Assembly (NCBI GenBank): GCA_003117195.1
Contig: BDSI01000096.1
Location: 418,859-482,858 of the forward strand
Length of the DNA: 64,000 bases
Origin: Eudorina sp. 2006-703-Eu-15
Lineage: Eukaryota; Chlorophyta; Chlorophyceae; Chlamydomonadales; Volvocaceae
Direction of reading: 5' to 3'
Positions 23,166 to 35,077 of the stretch are shown here, one piece after another. The translations under genes and the position numbers were made by a program. The stretch's first letter is position 1, and each line of letters opens with the position of its first letter. Under the pieces are notes generated by a model that was not told the DNA's origin, made no database searches, and saw only the letters and a list, made by a program, of their open reading frames with translations.

Positions 23166-23688
23166 ACAATCGCATCGGACCTACGGGGTATCCGGGGCAG
23201 GCGCGTGGCCGCGTACGCGGCCTTAGCGCGGCACCGCAAGAGAGACACATGCGTCGATCAACCTCTGAACGCGCAGTCAGTCACAAGAGAAGGCGCGGCG
23301 GCCCCGCCATGGTGTCTGGGTTCGCAGGGGGGACCTGAGGCCCTATGGGGGAGTGGGCACACCTTAGAGAGCGCGATGGAAGACCGGGCAGCCAGCCGGC
23401 GGCAGCGGCCCCAGGACGGACCTGGCCATGATGGGGTTGGGTCGGTGTGGGCACAACGTGGGTGCGCCGCGGCCTGTCAGCGCTGCAGGTGATGCAGGGC
23501 TCGAGAAGGCTGCAGGCCATCGCGATTGCAACATTTCCTGCATCACTTCCGATTCTCCATCCCTGGACCGACGGTCTGCGCCAGCCGCTTCGGCATCAGC
23601 AGCGCGCGCCTATGGCCCTTTCCTCGCCGCTCCCTCCCTGCTTCCCCGACTGCTCCGTCAGGCTTCCACCCATGGGGCCGTGGCCCTT

Positions 23689-23722
23689 TGTCAATAAAGA
23701 CAGCGAAACTGCAAAAGGGCAA
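23689..23722 (+). repeat. Dispersed TCAATAAAGACAGCGAAAC motif, intergenic copy
   Basis: TGTCAATAAAGACAGCGAAA followed by CTGCAAAAGGGC. Five closely similar copies lie in introns of the kinase gene (48007, 49787, 50315, 50647 and 50677), all in the same orientation. Confidence 0.75.
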
Positions 23723-24371
23723 CAAACTGCTAACTGCCGAGGTTGTCATTGACGACGACGGCGAAGCATCGACTCCGACGAAATAAGTAGAAGCTGGCCC
23801 TGCTCCCCCACCCCGCCGCCCACCGCCGCGCTGCTCCCCCGTGCCGCCCCGCTCTGACCACTGCTCCCCTGCCCCACCCCGTCCCTCACCGACCCCCTCA
23901 TGGGCCCACGCTCCTGCATACGGTGTCTGCAGCAGCACGCAGCGCCTGTGATGCCCGCCAGTGAACCTCCCCACCCCCGTGATGGACGGGTCTGGCGGGT
24001 CACCGCGCCTCCGCGGGTAGTCCCTCGGTAGACAGGGGTGGGGTTAAAAAGAAACTGCCCAGGCACAGGGGTGGGGTGTAGGGATGCGCTTTCGGCCTCC
24101 CCCTGCACAGGCTGCGACGCAGAGGACGTAGGGTCGGGCTACAGGCAGGGTTTGCCGCAACCTGCGAGTGGTGTGCAGATACGGATTCCTGTGGGGGCTG
24201 GGCTGGCGGCCTCCGGTCTGGCTGGTGACGGCGTCTGTCTGCCTCCCGCAGGTGGCTGGGTGACTGTGTTAGGGGTCCACCAGGGTCCTCCGCTTCGGTG
24301 CCGCCGATGGGCTGGCAGCGCGGTCAACTTGCTTGGCCGCAGCCTCGCACAGCGGCTGGCGTGTAGAACCC

Positions 24372-24695
24372 AGATCGGGACCAGTGGAACCCAGATCGGG
24401 GCCAGATCGGGGCCAGTGGATCCCCGATCGGGGCAAATGGATCCCGGATCGGGACCAGTGGCACCCAGATCGGGGCCAGTGGATCCCGGATCGGGGCCAG
24501 ATCGGGGACAGTGGATCCCGGATCGGGGCCAGTGGCACCCAGATCGGGGCCAGTGGATCCCAGATCGGGGCCAGTGGATCCCGGATCGGGGCCAGATCGG
24601 GGACAGTGGATCCCGGATCGGGGCCAGTGGCACCCAGATCGGGGCCAGTGGATCCCGGATCGAGACCAGTGGAACCTAGATCGGATCCCGGATCG
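24372..24695 (+). repeat. GATCGGGGCCAGTGGATCCCG tandem array
   Basis: Roughly 15 units of about 21 bp combining GATCGGGGCCAGTGG with ATCCCG or CACCCA. Larger two-unit blocks (with an added GATCGGGGACAGT) recur, so there is a higher-order structure. Frames such as DPGSGPV or GPDLG are repeat artefacts. Confidence 0.94.
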
Positions 24696-25254
24696 GCGCC
24701 ACATGACTGATGCTTCCAAACTCTCAAACAAATGAAATGAAGCAAGCACGCTGCTAAGGGCGGGGCAGTGGTGACCGCGGCGGTGGCGGCGGCCACTGAT
24801 GCATCGCCCAGGACACACGCCGGTTGCGACCTACGGGTCACGCTGCGCGGAATTAGTACGGCACATGCGGTCCCGAACGAGCGGGCCGGGGGATGGCCGG
24901 CGGGGGGGAGTGCCGCGCGCAGGGTCGGGGGGAGGGGAAACAATAAAAAAAACAAGCCCAGTAACGAACCCGGACACACCCAGAAACACTCAGAATACAG
25001 AATACCTACGCGGCGAGGTACCTGCACGGCCGTGGAAGAAAGGAGACTGATGCGAATACGCGCGGCGGCGCGGCCGCGCGGCCGCCAAGTGCAACAGCAA
25101 GCGAGGTGCGGACCCGACCCGACGCATTCCAGAACAACCGATACGTTACCGACCTGCGTGAGACAAAGGACGGAGGAGTAGGTGCATCCCGGGCGTGGGC
25201 GTGGGCGTGGGCGAAGGGGGGTTGTACACGTTCGCGGGTTGTCGTTCAGTTGGG

Positions 25255-25690
25255 TGGAGGTTACAAAGAAACAGCCGGGTGGGGTAGCACCGTCGTCCCG
25301 CGCGCGGGGGGGGGGGCGAAGGTTGTGTGGACGAGGAGCACGTCAAGGAAGGGGACGGAGCCGGGAGGGAGGTGGTCATGGCGCTTGGGGGTGACGGAGA
25401 GCTCCGGCGGGGTAGATACCGCGGAGGTATTGACAACGGCAGTGGCGCGGGAAAGGTATAGGCGCCGATGTGGTTTTGTTGTGCAGGGATTAGAGGTCGT
25501 CGAGATAGCGGAGGGAGTAATGGAACCGGGTAAGGACAGCCTTTTCGGCGGGGGTGACGTTGGGTTGGTGACGCTGCAGGGGGAAGCAGTATTCATACAA
25601 GGCGTGGCAGAGGTTAGCCATGAAGGGGGCGGCCGAGACGCCCCCGGGGATGCACTTGACCTGGCGGACCAGGGCGGCAGACCGGCAGAT
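25255..25690 (-). pseudogene. Decayed reverse transcriptase fragment
   Basis: On the minus strand one frame reads KCIPGGVSAAPFMANLCHAL, then a spacer, then FHYSLRYLDDL followed at once by a stop. After a frame change the next stretch reads TPPELSVTPKRHDHLPPGSV and PFLDVLLV. Order and spacing fit reverse-transcriptase motif B (xGxxxAPxxAN), motif C (YxDD, here YLDD) and the following FLDV strand. At least one stop and one frameshift separate them, so it is not functional. The element class (Penelope-like or another YxDD family) cannot be fixed from the fragment. Confidence 0.55.
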
Positions 25691-25797
25691 GCGCCACGGA
25701 CAGCGTCACATATCACGGCGGGGCAGGGGGTCACCCGCGTATCCGCGCGCCCCTTGGCGTGTACCGCACGCCGGTGTGTCCGACATCCGGACCCAGC

Positions 25798-25842
25798 ATG
25801 TTGATCCCTTTGGGGTCCGCTGTGACGCTCATTCATTCATGT
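25798..25842 (+). mobile_element. Possible LINE 3'-end remnant with CATT repeats
   Basis: GGGGTCCGCTGTGACGCTCA followed by TTCATTCATG resembles the plus-sense LINE end near 62495 (GGTCCGCTGTAACATCC, then TAA repeats), with a different short tail. Weak, based on about 15 matching bases. Confidence 0.3.
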
Positions 25843-25849
25843 TGCACGG

Positions 25850-27586
25850 CGGGCACGGCCGGGCCCCCCCCGGCAAGCAACCCCTCTTGCTCCTGTCCCG
25901 TCCTGCGCCCCCGCTTGCGGCCCTGCTGCTGCCGCAGGAGTGAAGCGGCTCGAACGCTACGCCGCCTGCCCGGGTGCCTGCCTTCAAAAAGCGCACGTGC
26001 CCGCACCGAGCCCGTTAAATCCACGTAAGCTGCACGGAACTGGGTTGCGGCCTCGGCCTGTCTGGGGGACTGGTATGGGCGGTGGAGACCAGTGGGGGAC
26101 TGCTGGAGGACTTTGGGGGCGACTGGTGGGGGACCTGGTGAGTACTCGGCTGTCCTTCGGCACGGCGCCGTCGAGATTGCGCTGTACGCTGGGGGGGAGG
26201 GAGGTCTGCTTTGAGGCGGTGTCGCACCGCGCATCCTCGGTGCGTTCCCACGGGGTTTCATACGCGGGCTTCGGACACCCCTCAGTCGCCCCCAGGCAAT
26301 TCGCAGGTACCCCGCGTGCATCCACCCGGCGGGGGCGCACTGGGAAGGTCCATCCCTGCCACAAGACAAGAAACCACCTGCCTTCCTCTGTGCGCCCCGT
26401 TGCGGACCGACCCACCAGGGCACCCTGCACGACCCTGCCAGCAGGTGGTGGCAGCGGCCACCTGCTTAGGACCGATTGCTGGCGATTGTGTGCGAGGCAT
26501 TCGTGCAGCAATGCCCGGCCCATTGGAAGCCCCTGCTCCGTGTTTCGTCGCTCACGTCGGAGCGTGACTGTGGTTCACGGTTCGTCGCGTTTATAGCTCG
26601 CATTGAATTGCCGCCAGGCGACTGGTCTCGGCCTCCCCTGCACTGCCTCCCCTTGCTTCCCAACCTGTCGGCCGCCTCTGTCCGAGAAAGGGGACGGGAG
26701 TGCGTGCGCGCCATACACAGATAACCCCCCGGTTGCAGCGAAGAACCATGTACGGAGGTCGTCAGGGCTCTTCGTTGTGTGCGGGTGTGGGGGTGTGCGG
26801 GCTTGGGGGCCACCTGGGGGATTAGACACAACGAGCACACAAGGACTCTTTGATGCACCCACTGTTGCCAAACGTTTTGGAGGCGTAGTTGAGTGTTTAC
26901 TATTCTCTGAAAGGGCCTTGGGGATGCAGGTGTCGAACAGTTGGGTTACTAGGTCGGCGCGGGTTACGTGAACGATGTGGATGGGGTTTCGAGGAAGTGG
27001 CGGGTGGTGCACATTTAAGTGTGACGCGGCCAAGATGGAGTGCCCGTCAAATGCAGAGCAGTTCACCGGCCCTCCACTCAGGGTGTGAGAACTGGGGCGA
27101 GTCCTTAAAAGGAAACTTCTCGCGCATGTCAATTCAACATTAGGAGTGAGAAGGCCTCCGCCGCGCGCGTATCCTTGAGTAATCTGGCTTACAAAAATTA
27201 GCAATCTAGTGGTATAAGCTGCTCAAATGTGTAAGTTCTCACTTTTAGGTAGGATGCCTCCCCTGGACCAACCCCTTCCCTCGACCTGTCCGACGCGTCT
27301 AAGGGAACGCTCCTGTTGGATATGCATTCCTCGTGTTTGTGTAATCATAGTAATCTTCTTGAAATCATTAGTGCACAGTTGTGCTACTTGGTCCGGCAAC
27401 CTTTGGTCCAGCTTACACGCCTAATCCTCTTTAGCTCTGGTCGACTTCCCTGATACCTACACGCTGGGCGCACTGGTGCTGCCGGGCCTTTTCATCGAAA
27501 AGCAGCTTGCTGCTTAGTTCTTTGGCCAGAAGTCGGAACCTCTGCTTGCGGCGAAGGCGCGGGCCTTCGTGCGGAGCCCGGAGACC
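25850..27586. other. Intergenic, with one unassigned minus-strand reading frame
   Basis: Probable old transposon debris next to the reverse-transcriptase remnant. A 209-codon minus-strand frame at 27204-26575 (including NPIHIVHVTRADLVTQLFDT) has less repetitive composition than other frames here and could be an upstream part of the same element; I do not recognise it. The last 150 bp are the 5' leader of the plus-strand gene at 27587. Confidence 0.35.
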
Positions 27587-30500
27587 ATGCGGCCTTCGCC
27601 CCAGCTCGCGCTGCTGGTTGTTCTAGCAGCTGCGGCAACAGCTTATGCGCAAGTCCAGGGCCCAACTGTGATTCCTCAGCGTGTTGCGCTGCCCAAAGGT
27701 GCGCGCCTATGCACGTCTTGGTGTGGAAAGCCCGCGGACATGTGACTCTGCCCTTGTTTTCTCGCGACAGGCTTTCGCTTCACCTGCTTTGATGGCTATG
27801 AGCTGATCTTTTCGAATGACAACTACACCAATGGCGTCTTCGTCGTGGCCGACGCCTACCCCTATCCTGTGGGGCAGTGCAGGAAATGTCCTGCAGGCAC
27901 AGCCACTATGGACGGCTTCCGATGCATTCCTTGCCCTTCTGGTTACTTTTCGAACGCTGGAGCGCGCGAGTGCACAGCATGCCCGGCTGGCACCATCCCC
28001 AAGCCGACAACACCAGCGGCCGGGACCACTTATTTCCAAGTTCAGAAACTGAACGTGGGCCCGCAGGCTACTGTTTGCAAAAACTGCCCTCCTGGATATT
28101 TCCAGCCAAATCTTGCGGGCACCGTCTGCATTCCCTGCCCCAGCGGTAAGCGGCACAACGAAGGCAAAATGGTCCTTAACGCGGGCGCGCGACTTGCTAA
28201 TTTGGAAGACTGGTGCTTCTGCAGGGTTCACATCGATTGAGGGAGCAATCAGCTGCATGCCTTGCAACGAAGGTTCTTTTCATGGTGATGGAAGGCAGCT
28301 GGCTGCTGGTGGCACGTATGATGGCCTCGATATGACGAATGTTGCGACGGGTGATACCACGAGCTCGGAGGCAACTGTTGCGCAAGTCGCCGCTGTTTCT
28401 GGAACGGCGTCGTCAAGCGGTTTTGATTATGTTGCCATCCCGAACACCTGCATCAAATGCCCGAAGAATACGTACCAGCCGCTGAAGGCGCAGGCGGCTA
28501 CCTCGACAACTTCCGACTCGGCTTTCAGCGCTTGCAGGTTGGTGAATCGTGTGGTGTTCTCTCGTATGGTTTCTGGGCATGATGTTTGGGGCCTCACTCT
28601 AGTGACTTGATCGTTGGGGGCTCACTCTGGTGCACTCTGGTGACTTGATCGCAGGCGCTGTGAGGACGGGTGGTTTTCTTTCCCGGGCTCGTCGTCCTGC
28701 ACGCCCTGCCCGGCTGGCTCGTACCGTAACAGCTACTTCGACGGCGTCAATGCGCTCACTGATGCTGGCAGTCTTCAGTTCAACGCTGCCAACGAATTCG
28801 CTGCCAACACTGGCGACGCTTGCTTCCTCTGCCCGAAGGGCACCTACTCTCCGACCCCCGGCTCCAGCGTCTGCCTGCCTTGCCCCGCCGGCACCACGGC
28901 GACGTCGACAGGGTCGACGGCATGCACCCGCTGCCCCCAGGGGACGAACAGCTTGTACGGTACCCGCGCGCAGCAGCTCAGCTGGGACGGAACGGCGGAC
29001 GCCTACAACACGTACACGTTCACTTTCTTCGACAAGGCCGATAACCAGTCGAAGCTGCTGCGTACCGGCACGGATGTTAACTTCTGGCTGGCCGCGAAGG
29101 GCGAGACCTGCTCTGCGAACCTGCCAGGTGAGAGAGCCGCCTTGCCTCTGCTTGGTCGGTCTTGATTTGGGTTTGGGGGGACCAGGATTTGGACAGGGAC
29201 GTCTTGGATGTCGAACTGGGTGTCCATATATCTGCCGTATCTGATCTGGAGATGACGCGCTGCCCATTGGTGTGCTGCTCACCGCTGGTGGATCACAGGT
29301 TTCTACACGGACGTCGCCGGTCTCCCGATCCAGCTGCCCTGCCGCCCCGGCACCTTCCTTGCGCCTGGCGCCTCGGACAAGACCACGTGCATCACCTGCC
29401 CCGTGGGAACCTTCAACGAGGACTTCACCCAACGTGCGTGCGCTTGTGTAACTGGGTTTGCATGTAACTGGTTCGTTCGTTTGTCGGGGTTGCTGTTAAC
29501 GAAAAGGGAATTTTCCTTCCGGCATATGTCTGGTGGATTTCCAGTCGAACGATATTCAGTCAGTTTTGGCGTTTGCGTCAGGACTGGACTGGACTTTTCA
29601 TGGCTAGCGTCTGGGTTCATCACCAAACTGGTTGCATACTATCTACTACGTGGTGACGGGTCTGTTCCTCCCACTTTCGTGTGATTGATCGTTGCGCAGC
29701 GATTTGCAAGGCTTGCTGGCCGGGTTCTTTTGCCAGCCAGCGTGGCATGACCTATTGCGAGATCACACAGCCGGGCTTCTACACCAACCCGGATACGGCC
29801 GCAGCCAACGCCACTGTGGATCTCAACATTTTCACGACCACGGAGCCCGCCAACCTGGTTGTTGGTGCTCGTGATCCGAGTCCCTGCGGTCTGGGTTACT
29901 ACCAGGACCAGTACGAGAGGAACACGTGCCTGCCGTGCGCTACCGGATCGTACGCTGACGTCACAGGTCTGCCTGTTTGCAAGAAGTGCCAGGCTGGCAG
30001 GTACGGTGTCAATCTTTTTTGTGTGTTTTTGTGTAGGGGGGTGAGGGTTGGGGTGATCTGGCGTTTGTGTGCAATGTGGGTTTGGGGACATCTCTTGTGA
30101 TACTGGTCCTTGCGGAAACCAACTGTGGAGTCTTATTCTGTATGAACTGAAAGCCTCATTCTTGAGGCAGCATGCTAAAACACAATGCATGGTTGCTTCA
30201 GTGGTCATGTCTGATCTCTGCGTGTTGATTATCCCGCTTTTCCGCCCCCCTTCACATTTTTTCAGGTTCCAAAACGCCATTGGCCAGGCCATCTGCAAGG
30301 AGTGCGAGATCGGTTGGTACTCGGACTACGGCGCAACGCTGTGCACAATGTGTCCTGCGGGCTCCATTACGCCCAAGCCGGGCACCTCGCGCTGCGCCAA
30401 GTGCGCGCCGGGCTTCTACGCCGACCGGCCAATCGCCGCGACGTCGTGCAAGGCTTGCCCGCGTGGCTACTTCAACCCGTACCCGGCCGCGTACTCGGCC

Positions 30501-31088
30501 GATGGGTTCCTGCCAGAAGGCCCTCGCGGCTGCTTCAAGTGCATGTACGATACATACGCTGATCGCCCGGGTATGACGAACTGCACGGACTGCCCGGACC
30601 TGGATCTGGGCGGTGGTGTCAAGGTCAAGACTTGCACTGAGACGACGGGTGCGCAGCGTTGCAAGCCCTGCTCGCTGCTGGTCAACACTGTACCGGGCCG
30701 TGCTTCGATTACCAGCCCACCGCCGCCGGTGCCGTCGCCGCCGCCGCCGAGCCCGCCGCCACCGCCGTCGCCACGCCCGCCGAGCCCGCCGCCGCCGTCT
30801 CCGCGCCCGCCATCGCCGTCGCCGCCGAGCCCGCCGCCGCCGTCGCCCAGCCCGCCGCCGCCGTCGCCGCCTCCCCCGTCCCCGTCGCCGCCTCCACCCT
30901 CCCCGCCTCCGCCGCCTCCGCCACCGTCCCCGTCCCCTCCGCCGCCCCCTACTGTCCCCGCTCTTGCCAACGGTACTGGTGTCAACTCTGCGGGTGACCG
31001 CACCGGCCGTCGTTTGGCTTCCACCGTTGAGGAGTTGGCCGAGGAGCAGGAGCTTCTGGAGCTCGCCAAGGAGGAGGAGCAGCAGTAG
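27587..31088 (+). CDS. Secreted Cys-rich GCC2/GCC3-repeat protein with (SPPP)n stalk, 7 exons
   Basis: Predicted extracellular-matrix or wall protein of about 843 residues. Exons: 27587-27698, 27771-28145, 28225-28537, 28655-29127, 29299-29433, 29700-30000, 30266-31088; all GT-AG and in phase. A signal peptide (QLALLVVLAAAATAYA) ends near residue 21. Residues 40-720 carry many ephrin-receptor-like GCC2/GCC3 units of the form CxxCPAGTxxxxxGxxxCxxC, for example CRKCPAGTATMDGFRCIPCP and CLPCPAGTTATSTGSTACTR. Residues about 720-798 are an SPPPP/SPRPP/SPSPP tract, a substrate for prolyl hydroxylation and O-glycosylation in green algae. An acidic tail follows (EELAEEQELLELAKEEEQQ), preceded by GRRLA. 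No membrane anchor is seen, so it should be secreted. Known volvocine wall and gamete proteins share this plan; the precise role is unknown. Confidence 0.93.
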
Positions 31089-32023
31089 GCTGCCCGTAGC
31101 CGCCGATTGTCGTCACCGGACACCGGGATACCTGTCTGTACTGCAGATGATGTTCATTCATCATGGATGAGTCTACTTCAGGTTCCCACATCATGGTGCC
31201 AAGTACACGGTTGACGGCGACGAGGATGGTGTTGGAATGGAGGGTTCGGCGCTGTTAAGGAGGAAGTTCACAAGACGCGGCGGATTCTCAAGAGCAACGA
31301 GTCCGAGCGGGAGGAAGAGCTTGTTTTCTCTGAAGCGCGATGATGCGGACGAGTCTTCGGTCGGACGCAGGCGCCATGACGCGGGTCTGTGGTATCTTCG
31401 GAACTTTCGCGTAGCTTTCCACCCCGCCTAATTGCTAATTGATGGACGACCGGCCCAAGGGCGAAGGCGCGTGCCCCACGCTGACCGAGTGATGCACACA
31501 CCGGTCAGTGGTGAAGCCTGCCCGACCTTCACAGCCGGGCTGTTTATTCATTCGCGGCAAGCGAGTGGAGTGTCTGGCGCGTAGATGATGATGAATAGTC
31601 GTTGGTAGTTGTGGTGGTGGTGGTCTGGGGCTTCGCCGCTTCTGTGACTGACCCCTCACTGTTTCAGCGACTGCGGCTACACTATCACTACTTCGCGTGG
31701 ACACTCGCCACCTGCCTGCTTGATGCGCAATTCGACGCCCTGGAGAGCCACGGACCCGATGGCGACTGGTCGGCCGACGGACTCTGGAGGAGCCACCCGC
31801 GCTTTTGACGGTCTATTGGGCTGTAGGCGCGGTGGGTTGGTAGTCCTATAGGCTTATTCGGGAGGTGGAAGACGAACAAGAGGTGTACTCGGGAGGGAGG
31901 GTCTAGAGTTGGACGACGAGGGGCGCGGAGGCCGCGATCTCGTTGGGGGCCACAATCCCCGTGGGCGCGCCGCCTGCGGGGTCTCTCTGACCTCGCCCTT
32001 CCTTGGTGTTGCACGGCAGGTTT

Positions 32024-32028
32024 TGTAA
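32024..32028 (+). terminator. TGTAA poly(A) signal for the Cys-rich protein gene
   Basis: First TGTAA I found after the stop at 31088, implying a 3' untranslated region of about 0.9 kb, which is within the range of volvocine genes. Confidence 0.4.
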
Positions 32029-35000
32029 GCACTGCCTTTTGCGTCGGCGCGCCCAGTTGCGCAGTCGTGTCGGCAGGTGTCATGTTGGCGGGGGGGGGAG
32101 GGGGGAAGAGGGTGAACTATGTATGTGTGTCTCTTGTGTCGTGTGTATGGGTATGCACGCGCACGTGCACGCTCCTGCACGCCTGACCTGCCTTTCACGT
32201 GGACATGACGTTAGTTGAGAGGGACGATACCGCCCGGCCTTCTGAGACATCCTTTCGGCGTGGTCGCCTCGATTTCGCCGCCGCGCCGCTGCGTCCGCTC
32301 CTCTGTCCCGCGTAGGGTGTCATTGCGGCGTGTGTCTGTTGTCTGCGCGTCTGTGTTGTCTGTGTTGTCTATGATGAAGGGGGTTTCGCAGGAGGTTGAC
32401 GCTTTCTCTCCGCACAAGATGTATCCCCAGTGAAGTTGAGTCGAGGCGTTCCCTCTCGCTCCTCAGTCGGAGGGGTGGACGTGATTGTGAATTCATCCTT
32501 CAGCTGGTTGGCGGGTCATCCCGGTGTGTATGGTGAGGTGCGGGTTGGGTGGGGGGCCCCGGCCGGTTTCGCTCCGCACCCTCTCGAGGGGCTGCACAAG
32601 CTCCTGGGAGCCAAGGGGGGAGTCGGAGAGTGTATCACGAGGAGGTGGTACCCTGTCACATTTGCCGCCGAAGAAGAGGACGAGGCGACGACGATGTGCT
32701 GCGGTTGCGCCTCGAGGCACTGGTCTGACCATCCCCCCGCGGCGCAGGCCAGTGCTCGCACGCCCCGCCCCTCATCACTCGTTTGTGCCCTGATGCTTGG
32801 GACCATTATCATGTGTGAGGCGTGTCGTTTGCACCGCCGTCGCGCCTCCCTCTCGGGGGAGGTCGCATGAGGCGCGACTCGAGGCGCGCGCCCCCCATGG
32901 GGGCTTGCTTTGCTCGGATCCTCCTCAAGCGTGTGACCACCATGTGTCTTTCTCCTCGGCTGCTACGTTGCGGCCGAAGTCATGCTGCGCGCGCGCGGCC
33001 GTTGTCTACTCAACGTGCGAAACGCGATCCAGGTTTGGGCGGAGGTGTGCAAACCACCGGATGCCAGTTGCATGCAGGCGCAGTCGGTTGTATACATTGG
33101 GTTGTTGATTACCATCATTATCGAGTACGGACGTTCGTGCGCTGATGCCCGTGCGTGCTTTGAGGGAGGACAGTTAGGAGATTGATGTATCGCGGGAGGG
33201 CTTTTGCCGCGCCGCGCTGCCATTGCTCGCGACCACAGTTGCGCCGTTGCTGGTCCATAGGGTTGACACTGGCCCGCCATCGCACATTATCGCTCGAGCT
33301 CCCGGCCATGGCACGGTTGCAATTTTAACAGCCATATTGAGCAACCAGCGATTTCTTCACGAAGGTTGTCAGGGGACCGTTGGCCTGCGTTTGCGTGATA
33401 TGCCAATCGATATGCTGTCGAGATTCTGATGACGGCTTGCTGCGCCGACATCGTCTGCGGCACCGGTGGCAACGACCTGCCCAGCCAGCTTCCGCTTTGT
33501 GCGGGGAAGTCGCCTGTTCGGACGCCGCGGGATCAGGCCTAGGGGACGTCTGTGTGTGTGTGTGTGGTGTTGTCTGGGGGGGATTGCGTGCGACGGCGGC
33601 CTCGTCGTTGGCCTGACTTCACCGACTCGCTACTCGTCAAGAAACCGCAGAATAAAAACGTAGCTTGCGCGGCGCGGGCGGCGGATTCATTCATGCCATC
33701 CGTATCGGCTGACAGACACACGGCGAGAACTGACCGCGTGACTGACGCGGCGGCGAGCTGCGCATTTCATGTGATCATCATCTCTTGCACACGAGACCGT
33801 GTGAAAGCGCGCGTGAAGGTGCTGCACTTAGGAGGCCCGTAACCGCATCAAGGTGCGACTGTCGGTGCCGACGCTGGGGCAGGTTCAGCATGGCGTGATG
33901 TGGGCGGCGTTTGGGACTCGTTTGGTTGGCTGTGTGGCGATTCGGTGCCTTCATGATCTTCAGCGCCAGCTCCATCTGACAAGTCCTGAAGCTGGGCGCT
34001 GTCTCCTGAGCTGTGTTGTGACCCATCCCATGCATGGTCGCCACCGATGGCGTTGCGTTTGCCACTTGAATTGCGGCTGCCTGCTGCTGTTGGTGTTGCT
34101 GTTGCTGCTGCCGCTACCACTGCGCGCGGGACCATGAAGAAAATACGCAGGGGTGTGGCGTGTGGGGGACTTGACATGGGCGCGGGTCAACTTCTCTCCT
34201 AGCTTGTGCGTGTGCGTCTGTGTGGCTCTTGACTGAAAATGAAGAGAAAGGTTCCCAGCGAGACGCGTTCTGCTGATTCGCTTATCCATCATTCATCGGC
34301 TGCTTCGCGTCCTGCCCAGAGTCACGGGTGCGCGCGCTGTACTCCTGTTCGGTGCGTCGCGGGTTGTGTGCCCCTTGAGGTCTGCCCGATTCGGCCCTAG
34401 CTGTTCCTGGGTCGCTCTATGGCCCATTGCATTGCTTGGACCGCGAAGGTGTGCAAGCAAGGGCTGGCCCCCCGTGTCGCCATGTTGCTGGACGGGCGGA
34501 GCGTGCACGTCCTCTTATATTGACCTGCGACGCGTTGCGCTTCCATATGCAAGCATCTCCAGCCTAAATTAGCACGATTTGTAACGACCACCCTGCGACC
34601 CTGGTATTAGCTCACATATAATATTTCGATTGTAACCTACTGCTCTTAATTGGCATCGTATCGTGCCTCCATCCCATCGCCCGCGAACCCGTATTTAAAC
34701 AAAGGACAATACAAAGAATCACAGTTCGGATCAAATGCGGTCACGACTACAAGGCGGGCACCCGACGATGGTGGTGATAGGCGATCATTATGTCATGTGG
34801 CATGTACGACGTCGCGCGTGAGCCTAACGCAGTTTTGACACATAACTTATCACTCGATTCATGTTATGATTTCATTAAGAAATCTCTTATTGACATCATA
34901 AAACGTTCTGAGCCTCACTATTTACATGTATGCTATTGATTGCTTAACCCCATCTGTGAGCGCGCTTGGAGATAAAGCCTTATGAGACGTTTGATTGCGA

Positions 35001-35077
35001 CAAAACCTGCAACATAATCCGATTCTATAAGTGCTGGGCTGCTGCCCTGTATACCTTTGACTTGCAAGGTGCAAGTT
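32029..35077. other. Intergenic, no gene seen
   Basis: No frame with a recognisable domain. The stretch 34560-34930 is clearly richer in A and T and lies just upstream of the CPBP gene, so it probably holds its promoter. Two more TGTAA sites (near 34578 and 34630) leave open a much longer 3' untranslated region for the upstream gene. Confidence 0.45.

Noticed and set aside
22571..23338. Frame over the GGGGCCGTGCG array
   Set aside because: Repeat translation (RAGGRAGG); no support outside the array.
30467..31123. Minus-strand Gly-rich frame opposite the (SPPP)n region
   Set aside because: It is the antisense of the proline codons (CCG/CCC) and has no independent support.
31237..34300. Several short frames after the Cys-rich gene
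   Set aside because: None has a domain, matched splice sites or a consistent neighbour. They are treated as 3' untranslated or intergenic DNA.
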